A DNA stretch of 50,897 bases, from NCBI GenBank assembly GCA_017302455.1, contig JAFLDO010000035.1:1-50897 (forward strand). The letters are read 5' to 3'. The translations under genes were made by a program, and so were the position numbers. The first letter of the stretch is position 1, and every line of letters starts with the position of its first letter. This stretch comes from Accumulibacter sp. (GTDB lineage: Bacteria > Pseudomonadota > Gammaproteobacteria > Burkholderiales > Rhodocyclaceae). Shown here piece by piece: positions 45,577 through 50,897 of this stretch. The notes under the pieces are model-generated. The model was not told the DNA's origin, ran no database searches, and saw only the letters and a list, made by a program, of their open reading frames with translations.

Positions 45577-48500
45577 CTAGATCCTCGCCGGTTGCACCCG
45601 ATACCACGCCGCATAGAGCGCCGGCAGGAAGAGGAGCGTCAGCAGCGTCGCGACGATCAGGCCGCCCATGATCGCCACGGCCATCGGTCCCCAGAAGACG
45701 CTGCGCGTCAGCGGTATCATCGCCAGGATCGCCGCCGCCGCGGTCAGCATGATCGGCCGGAAGCGCCGCACGGTCGAGCCGACGACCGCCTCCCAGGCGG
45801 CCTTGCCGGCCTTCTCGTCCTGCTCGATCTGGTCGACGAGAATCACCGCGTTGCGCATGATCATTCCCGACAGCGCGATGACTCCGAGGTTGGCGACGAA
45901 GCCGAAGGGCACCCTGAAGATCAGCAGCGCCAGGGAAACGCCGATCAGCCCGAGCGGCGCCGTCAACAGGACCAGCAGTGTGCGGCCGACGTTCTGCAGC
46001 TGGATCATCAGCAGGGTGATGACGCTGACCAGCATCAGCGGCATCACCGCCTTGATCGAATTTTCGCCTTTCGCCGATTCCTCGGTGGCGCCCCCGGCCT
46101 CGATGCGAAACCCTGGCGGTAGGCGCGCGCGCAGCGGTTCGAACAGGGGCTCGATCTGCGCCGTCGCGGCCGGCGCCTGGATGCCGTCGCGGATGTCGGC
46201 GCGAACGGTCACCGTCGGCAGCCGGTTGCGGCTGGCGATCACCGGTTCCTCGAGTTCGTAGCTGATCTTCGCCAGTTGCGCGAGCGGCACGTAACGACCG
46301 CTGCCGGTGTGGATGTTGAGATCGGCCAGGGCCGAGATCTGCGCGCGCTCGTCACCAGCGGCACGCGCGACGACATCGATCAACTGGTCGCCTTCGCGCA
46401 TCTGGGTGATGGCAACGCCGTTGAGCATCGAGTTGAGGAACGCCGAGAGTTCCTGCGAGCTGATGCCGAGCGCGCGCGCACGATCCTGGTCGATGTCGAT
46501 GCGGATCGTCTTGCCCATCTCGTTCCAGTCGAAGTTCACCTCTTTCAGGTAGGGATGCCCGCGCATCACCGCCGCCACTTCCGCCGCAACGCGCCGCAGT
46601 TCGCCGAGATCGTCGCCGGAAACCCGGAAGAGCACCGGAAAGCCGACCGGCGGGCCGTTCTCGAGGCGCAGCACGCGCGTGCGTAGCCCGCTCCACTCAC
46701 CGCCGGCGTCGGCAAAGCGCTGCTCGAGGCGGCGCTTGAGGTCCTCGCGCGCATCGATATCGTGCGTGGTGATGACGAACTGTGCGAAACCGTCGTTGAA
46801 CAACTGCTGGTCGAGCGGCAGATAGAAGCGCGGGCTGCCGTTGCCGAGGTAGCTGGCGTAATAGCGGATCGAGCGCGCCATTTCCGGCTCGCCGAGCAGC
46901 GCTTCGACCTTCCTCGCCTGCGCTTCCGTCGCTTTCAGCGACGAGCCATTGGCCAGCCACAGATCGACCAGCAACTCGGGCCGGCTGGCCGCCGGGAAGA
47001 ACTGTTTCTGCACGCCCAGCGTCAGTCCGGCCAGCGACAGGGCAAAAGCGACCAGCGTCGCGGCGATGACCAGCCAGCGATGCCGCAGGCACCACTCGAC
47101 GCTCGCCCGCACGCGCCGGTAGAACGGCGTGTTGTAGGGGTCCTCGCCATGTTGCTGCGCCTTTTGCTGCAGTTTCTCGGCATCGAGAACCAGATAGCCG
47201 AGATAGGGGGTGAACAGCACGGCGACCACCCAGGAAACCAGCAGCGCAATACTCACCACCGCGAAGATCGAAAAGGTGTACTCGCCGGCTCCCGACTTGG
47301 CGAGACCGACCGGCATGAAGCCGACGGCGGTGATCAGTGTGCCGGTGAGCATCGGAAAGGCAGTCGAGGTGTAGGCGAAGGTCGCCGCACGGAAGCGGTC
47401 CCAGCCCTGCTCCATCTTCACCACCATCATCTCGACGGCGATGATCGCGTCATCGACCAGCAAGCCGAGTGAAATCACCAGCGCCCCCAGCGAGATGCGT
47501 TGCAGGTCGATGGCGAAGGCGTACATGACGAGAAAGGTGATCGCCAGCACAAGCGGAATAGACAGCGCCACGACGGCGCCAGTACGCAGGCCGAGACTGA
47601 TGAACGACACCGCGAGGACGATCACCACCGCCTCGGCGAGCGACGACATGAACAGATTCATCGACTGGCGGACGATCTGCGGCTGGTCGGCAACGACGTG
47701 CAGGTCGATTCCCAGCGGCAGTTGCTGCTGTAAGCGCTTCGTCTCGGCCTGCAAGCGATCGCCCAGGCGGATGACGTCGCCGCCCTTGTTCATGGCGATG
47801 CCGATGCCGATCGCGTCCTGCCCCTGGACGCGCATGCGCGGCGTCGGTGGGTCGGCGAAACCACGCTCGACCTTGGCGATGTCGCCGAGGCGGAACAGAC
47901 GCCCGCCCGCCTGGATACCGATCTCGCGGATATGCGCCAGCGATTCGAAGTCGCCCGAGACGCGAATGCGTACACGGTCGGACGGCGTCTCGTAGAAACC
48001 TGACGGACTCATCGCGTTCTGCTTCTGCAGGGCGTCGACGATCGCCAGCGGGTTGAGGCCCAGCGTCGCCAGCTTGGCGTGCGACACCTCGATGTAGATC
48101 TTCTCGTCCTGGACGCCGAACAGCTCGATCTTCTTGACGTCCGGCAACTGGCGCAGTTCGCGGCCGATACGGTCGGCCTCGTGGCGCAGCCTGGCGAGGT
48201 CGAAGCCGTCGCCGGTCAGCGCGTAGATGGTGATGAAAGTGTCGCCGAACTCGTCATTGATGAAGGGGCCAAGCACACCCTGCGGCAGGGTATGCCGCAT
48301 GTCGCCGATCTTCTTGCGCACCTGATACCAGGTCTCGGGCACCTCCTTTTTCGGCGTGTAATCCTTGAGCAGCACCGTGATCAGCGATTCGCCAGGCCGC
48401 GTCTGCGAGCGCAGGACGTCCACCCAGGGAACTTCCTGCAGTCGACGCTCGATCCGCTCGGTCACCTGCAGCTGCACTTCCGGCGCCGTCGCGCCCGACC

Positions 48501-48660
48501 ACAAGGTCCGCACGACCATCGCCTTGAACGTGAAGTCAGGGTCCTCGGCGCGCCCGAGCTTGAAATACGCGAGCACGCCGGCGAGCATCAGCACGACGAT
48601 CAGGTAGCCGATCAGCGAGCGGTGACGCAGCGCCCAGTCGCTGAGATTGGGTGGCGTCAT
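45577..48660 (-). CDS. RND efflux pump inner-membrane permease
   Basis: 1027 residues, a normal HAE1-type RND length with 12 membrane helices and two large periplasmic loops. SLIGYLIVVLMLAGVLAYFKLGRAEDPDF at the N-terminus, LVDDAIIAVEMMVVKMEQG in TM4 with the proton-relay Asp pair, and the second-half counterpart VALSGMIMRNAVILVDQIEQ are all seen. ATG 48660 (MTPPNLSDWALRHRSL) overlaps the adaptor gene stop by 4 nt. A 225-nt upstream extension of the frame is adaptor sequence out of frame. No outer-membrane factor gene follows. Substrate unknown. Confidence 0.97.
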   Translation of the reverse strand: MTPPNLSDWALRHRSLIGYLIVVLMLAGVLAYFKLGRAEDPDFTFKAMVVRTLWSGATAPEVQLQVTERIERRLQEVPWVDVLRSQTRPGESLITVLLKDYTPKKEVPETWYQVRKKIGDMRHTLPQGVLGPFINDEFGDTFITIYALTGDGFDLARLRHEADRIGRELRQLPDVKKIELFGVQDEKIYIEVSHAKLATLGLNPLAIVDALQKQNAMSPSGFYETPSDRVRIRVSGDFESLAHIREIGIQAGGRLFRLGDIAKVERGFADPPTPRMRVQGQDAIGIGIAMNKGGDVIRLGDRLQAETKRLQQQLPLGIDLHVVADQPQIVRQSMNLFMSSLAEAVVIVLAVSFISLGLRTGAVVALSIPLVLAITFLVMYAFAIDLQRISLGALVISLGLLVDDAIIAVEMMVVKMEQGWDRFRAATFAYTSTAFPMLTGTLITAVGFMPVGLAKSGAGEYTFSIFAVVSIALLVSWVVAVLFTPYLGYLVLDAEKLQQKAQQHGEDPYNTPFYRRVRASVEWCLRHRWLVIAATLVAFALSLAGLTLGVQKQFFPAASRPELLVDLWLANGSSLKATEAQARKVEALLGEPEMARSIRYYASYLGNGSPRFYLPLDQQLFNDGFAQFVITTHDIDAREDLKRRLEQRFADAGGEWSGLRTRVLRLENGPPVGFPVLFRVSGDDLGELRRVAAEVAAVMRGHPYLKEVNFDWNEMGKTIRIDIDQDRARALGISSQELSAFLNSMLNGVAITQMREGDQLIDVVARAAGDERAQISALADLNIHTGSGRYVPLAQLAKISYELEEPVIASRNRLPTVTVRADIRDGIQAPAATAQIEPLFEPLRARLPPGFRIEAGGATEESAKGENSIKAVMPLMLVSVITLLMIQLQNVGRTLLVLLTAPLGLIGVSLALLIFRVPFGFVANLGVIALSGMIMRNAVILVDQIEQDEKAGKAAWEAVVGSTVRRFRPIMLTAAAAILAMIPLTRSVFWGPMAVAIMGGLIVATLLTLLFLPALYAAWYRVQPARI

Positions 48661-49760
48661 GGTGCGGACTTGCCCAGGCTCCCGGACACCGGCGACGATG
48701 GCGGCTCGGCGGCGCGTGCCGCGTCGATGACGCGCACCCGCTCGCCACCGGTCAGCTTGTGGACACCGGCAACGACGATACGCTCGCCGGCCTTGGCGCC
48801 GCCTGCGACTATCGCCGTGTCTTCGCGGTAGCTGGCGAGGTCGACCGGCCGCAGACTGACCGTCTCGTCGCCGCCGACCACCCACAGCGCCGGTCGGCCC
48901 TGGTGCTGGAAAACGGCGGTCAGCGGTACGGTCAGGCGCGTGCCGCCGGCTGGACGCAGGAAGCGCACCTTGGCGGTCATGCCGAGCAGGATGCGCGCAT
49001 CCGGACGATCGATCGATACCCGCGCCGCGTAGGTCCGCGTCAGCGGGTCGGCGACCGGCGACACTTCGCGCAGCGCGCCCGCGTAGCGTGCCTCGCCGTC
49101 CGCCCAGAGCGTCACCTCGGCGGTGCCGAGGGCGCGCACGTCGGACATGCGCCCTTCGGGAATGGCGATGGCGACTTCCAGGGTGTCGGGTCGCGCCAGC
49201 CGCATCACCGTCTGCCCGGCCGCCACCACCTGTCCGACTTCCGCCGAAATCAGGCCGATGACCCCCGGCTGGTCGGCCTTGAGGACCGTATAGGACGACT
49301 GGTTGCGGGCCAGCTCGGCCTGCGCCTTTGCTGCCTTGAAGCTGGTCTCCCGGGAATCCAACGCCGCCTGGCTGACGAAGTTCCTGGCGCGCAGGCTGCG
49401 GAAACGCTGCAGGTCGGCGTCGGCCAGTTCGAGTTGCGCGACGGCCGATGCCGCCGACAGCGCCGTGTCGGCCGGATCGATCCGCGCCAGCACCTGGCCC
49501 GCCTTGACGACAGCACCGGCATCGACCAGCCGGGCGGTGACCTTGCCGGGAATGCGGAAAGCCAGCGGCATCTCGTAGCGCGAGCGAACCTCTCCCGAAT
49601 AGGTCAGCGTTTCATCGCCGGCGGTGTCGCCGAGGACGCGCGTCAGTACCCCTCTCGGCGGCTCGGGCGGTGCCGGCTCCTTGCCGCAGGCAGCGAGCAG
49701 GGCGAGCACCGACAGCGCCGGCAGCCACCGCCGGAAGAACGCGGCGCGGGTCGCGTTCAT
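48657..49760 (-). CDS. RND efflux periplasmic adaptor (membrane fusion protein), lipoprotein
   Basis: 367 residues with a lipobox LLAAC (C25). The hairpin and lipoyl domains are readable: GKVTARLVDAGAVVKAGQVLARIDPADT, then a short coiled-coil (VAQLELADADLQRFRSLRARNFVSQAALDSRETSFKAAKAQAELARNQSSYT), then the second lipoyl half and beta-barrel (GLISAEVGQVVAAGQTVMRL). It links the permease to an outer-membrane channel. ATG 49760 overlaps the TetR gene's stop by 4 nt; ATG 49766 is an alternative. It is the middle gene of a TetR-adaptor-permease operon. Confidence 0.95.
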   Translation of the reverse strand: MNATRAAFFRRWLPALSVLALLAACGKEPAPPEPPRGVLTRVLGDTAGDETLTYSGEVRSRYEMPLAFRIPGKVTARLVDAGAVVKAGQVLARIDPADTALSAASAVAQLELADADLQRFRSLRARNFVSQAALDSRETSFKAAKAQAELARNQSSYTVLKADQPGVIGLISAEVGQVVAAGQTVMRLARPDTLEVAIAIPEGRMSDVRALGTAEVTLWADGEARYAGALREVSPVADPLTRTYAARVSIDRPDARILLGMTAKVRFLRPAGGTRLTVPLTAVFQHQGRPALWVVGGDETVSLRPVDLASYREDTAIVAGGAKAGERIVVAGVHKLTGGERVRVIDAARAAEPPSSPVSGSLGKSAP

Positions 49761-50461
49761 CTGCATGCCGTCGTCGCCGTCGACTGCCGGTCGTCGATCG
49801 GGTCGGCGCCGCGCAAGCCCTGGAGCAGCAGTTCGAAATGCGTTTCGAGATAGGTCTCCGGCGCCACCTGCGGCCCGCACAGGCGTAGCGAGAAGCGTGA
49901 GATCGCCAACATCAGCAGCGGCGCAATGATCACGTCGATGGCCGCTTCGACATTCAGCGGCCGAAACTCGCCGCTGCCGATGCCGCGCTCGAGCGCATGG
50001 CGCAGCAGCGCCCGGCCACGCGTGATCACCCGCTCGTGGTAGTACTGAGCCACTTCGGGGAAGTTCCTCGACTCGGAAATGATCAGCTTGGTCACGCCGG
50101 CCATTGCCGTGCGGCCGATCTGCCGCCACCAGCCGAGCAACAGCTCGTGCAGCAACTCAGCGGCCGAACCATGAAAGCCGGCCAGGCGCTCCTCGGCGGC
50201 CGCCAGTGCCGCTACCATCCCGTCTTCGATCACCGCCTTGAAGAGCGCTTCCTTGCTACTGAAATACAGATAGAGCGTGCCTTTCGAGACCCCGGCGCGG
50301 GCGGCAACGTCGTCGAGTCGGGTGGCGGCGAAGCCCTTGTCCACGAACAGCGCGAGCGCCGCCGCTGTCAGTTCGGAAGGTCGGGCGTCCTTGCGACGGC
50401 GGCGCGGGACCGGGGCTTCGGCGGGAACGCCGGAGGCGGTTTGGGGAACGAATGAATTCAT
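49757..50461 (-). CDS. TetR-family regulator of the efflux operon
   Basis: 234 residues. N-terminal helix-turn-helix at about 49-68 (LDDVAARAGVSKGTLYLYFSSKEALF) with the usual basic lead-in. The C-terminal ligand domain (AELLHELLLGWWRQIGRTAMAGVTKLIISESRNFPEVAQYYHERVITRGRALLRHALERG) resembles AcrR/NalC-like TetRs that respond to efflux substrates. It is the first gene of the operon, so it probably represses itself and the pump via the palindrome at 50477-50490. Confidence 0.93.
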   Translation of the reverse strand: MNSFVPQTASGVPAEAPVPRRRRKDARPSELTAAALALFVDKGFAATRLDDVAARAGVSKGTLYLYFSSKEALFKAVIEDGMVAALAAAEERLAGFHGSAAELLHELLLGWWRQIGRTAMAGVTKLIISESRNFPEVAQYYHERVITRGRALLRHALERGIGSGEFRPLNVEAAIDVIIAPLLMLAISRFSLRLCGPQVAPETYLETHFELLLQGLRGADPIDDRQSTATTACR

Positions 50462-50476
50462 TGGGCAACACTAATG

Positions 50477-50490
50477 ACTGACTGGTCAGT
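50477..50490. promoter_or_regulatory. TetR-type operator palindrome
   Basis: ACTGA-CTGG-TCAGT is a perfect 5-bp dyad with a 4-bp centre, lying 16-29 bp upstream of the TetR start. The flanks (TG before, AAT after) resemble the wider TGACTGAC...GTCAGTA operators of AcrR-like regulators. Its position fits autorepression. Confidence 0.65.
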
Positions 50491-50663
50491 AATATACGTC
50501 TGGCGACGTGCGTCGTCAAGTCCGCCGCGGAGCCAGGGTGGGTCTATGGTAGCGAGCCCGCTTCTGACGGACCTTCCGGCAGCCCTTAAGGTAAGTCTCT
50601 GATTAATTGCAAGAAATCAGAAAGTCGGCAAAACATGTAGGCATGTAGATGTAATAATAGTGC

Positions 50664-50692
50664 TTGACAAACAATGCGCTGTTTGGTTTTAT
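50664..50692 (+). promoter_or_regulatory. Predicted transposase promoter
   Basis: A perfect TTGACA (50664-50669), 17-bp spacer, then TTTTAT (50687-50692). The predicted start lies at or just before the transposase ATG at 50700, so the transcript would be nearly leaderless. Confidence 0.5.
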
Positions 50693-50699
50693 TGTCGGC

Positions 50700-50897
50700 A
50701 TGTACATCGCTCGCGTCCCCAACCGAAAATCCAGGCCCGCCATCCTGCTCCGCGAGTCCTATCGTGAGGGCGGCAAAGTCTGCACGCGGACCATTGCCAA
50801 CCTGACGAACTGGGCACCGGAGCGAATCGTCGCCATGGAACGTCTGGTGAAGGGCGAATTCGACGACTGGTCGGGAGAGATGACCAGCGGCGAGATT
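50700..50897 (+). CDS. IS1634-type transposase, N-terminal part (3' end outside window)
   Basis: 66 residues before the window ends. The MYIARVPNRKSRPAILLRES start, followed by YREGGKVCTRTIANLTNWAPERIVAMERLVKGE, is the typical N-terminus of IS1634/IS4-superfamily DDE transposases; the catalytic residues would be further on. Nothing in the visible part is broken. Identification rests on this N-terminal pattern only. Confidence 0.75.
   Translation, partial: MYIARVPNRKSRPAILLRESYREGGKVCTRTIANLTNWAPERIVAMERLVKGEFDDWSGEMTSGEI

Larger units (their letters stand above)
50585..50897 (+). mobile_element. Left part of an insertion sequence (IS1634-type), truncated by the window edge
   Basis: From about 50585 the sequence becomes clearly AT-richer than the chromosome before it. 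It holds a short stem (CTGATT 50599-50604 / AATCAG 50615-50620), two copies of CATGTAG near 50634 and 50642, a strong promoter and the start of a transposase. The outer terminal repeat cannot be defined without the right end. Confidence 0.45.

Noticed and set aside
48661-48885. 75-residue N-terminal extension of the RND permease
   Set aside because: It is the 3' end of the adaptor gene in another frame; the ATG at 48660 overlaps that gene's stop in the usual coupled way.

Overview
The window is GC-rich, densely coded chromosome from a Gram-negative bacterium, most likely a betaproteobacterium. The evidence is the order rsmI / rnpB / mraZ-dcw-lpxC / dciA, an A-type RNase P RNA, a meso-DAP-type MurE, lipid A synthesis (LpxC), TRAP transporters and codon usage rich in G/C third positions. 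A Rhodocyclales-type genome (Accumulibacter, Azonexus or Dechloromonas relatives) would fit, but that is inference; no 16S gene is present.

Layout. (1) 1-6496: a cut-off DUF4338/DruA-like C-terminus at the edge, an orphan molybdopterin oxidoreductase, and a compact copper-acquisition module. The module is a tonB-like gene divergent from an OprC/NosA-like TonB-dependent receptor carrying both halves of the CxxxM-HxM copper motif and a Met-rich segment, followed by a Crp/Fnr-family regulator. A perfect TTGAT-N4-ATCAA box lies in the divergent promoter, and the regulator's recognition helix has the FNR-type E-xx-SR contacts. (2) 6532-14980: housekeeping genes (tsaD, plsY, folB, rsmI, pyrC), a solitary GH24 lysozyme with its own promoter and operator-like palindrome, and the yraN / exported HIRAN / diaA / dolP operon. 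(3) 14988-33513: rnpB, then a tightly overlapping division and cell-wall cluster (mraZ rsmH ftsL ftsI murE murF mraY murD ftsW murG murC ddl ftsQ ftsA ftsZ), then lpxC and a small membrane protein. (4) 33500-39747: dciA, folA, thyA, a PilZ-containing protein, mogA, darP and pmbA. (5) 39852-50461: a TRAP transporter split into convergent units (dctP-like facing dctQM-like) around a bidirectional terminator, an NhaD-like antiporter paired with a UspA protein, and a TetR-MFP-RND efflux operon with a palindromic operator. (6) 50580-50897: an AT-rich left end of an insertion sequence with the start of an IS1634-type transposase.

How it works together. Most of the window is core growth machinery: peptidoglycan precursor synthesis (MurC-F, MraY, MurG, Ddl), septation (FtsL, I, W, Q, A, Z), lipid A (LpxC), phospholipid (PlsY), folate/dTMP (FolA, FolB, ThyA), pyrimidines (PyrC), tRNA/rRNA modification (TsaD, RsmH, RsmI), ribosome assembly (DarP) and replication control (DiaA, DciA). 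The accessory parts are the copper-receptor module, the lysozyme, the TRAP, NhaD/Usp and RND transport loci, and the mobile fragments at both edges. The most interesting new proposal is a locally encoded, FNR/DNR-type circuit controlling outer-membrane copper import. I found no CRISPR array, tRNA, complete insertion sequence or recognisable defence island.
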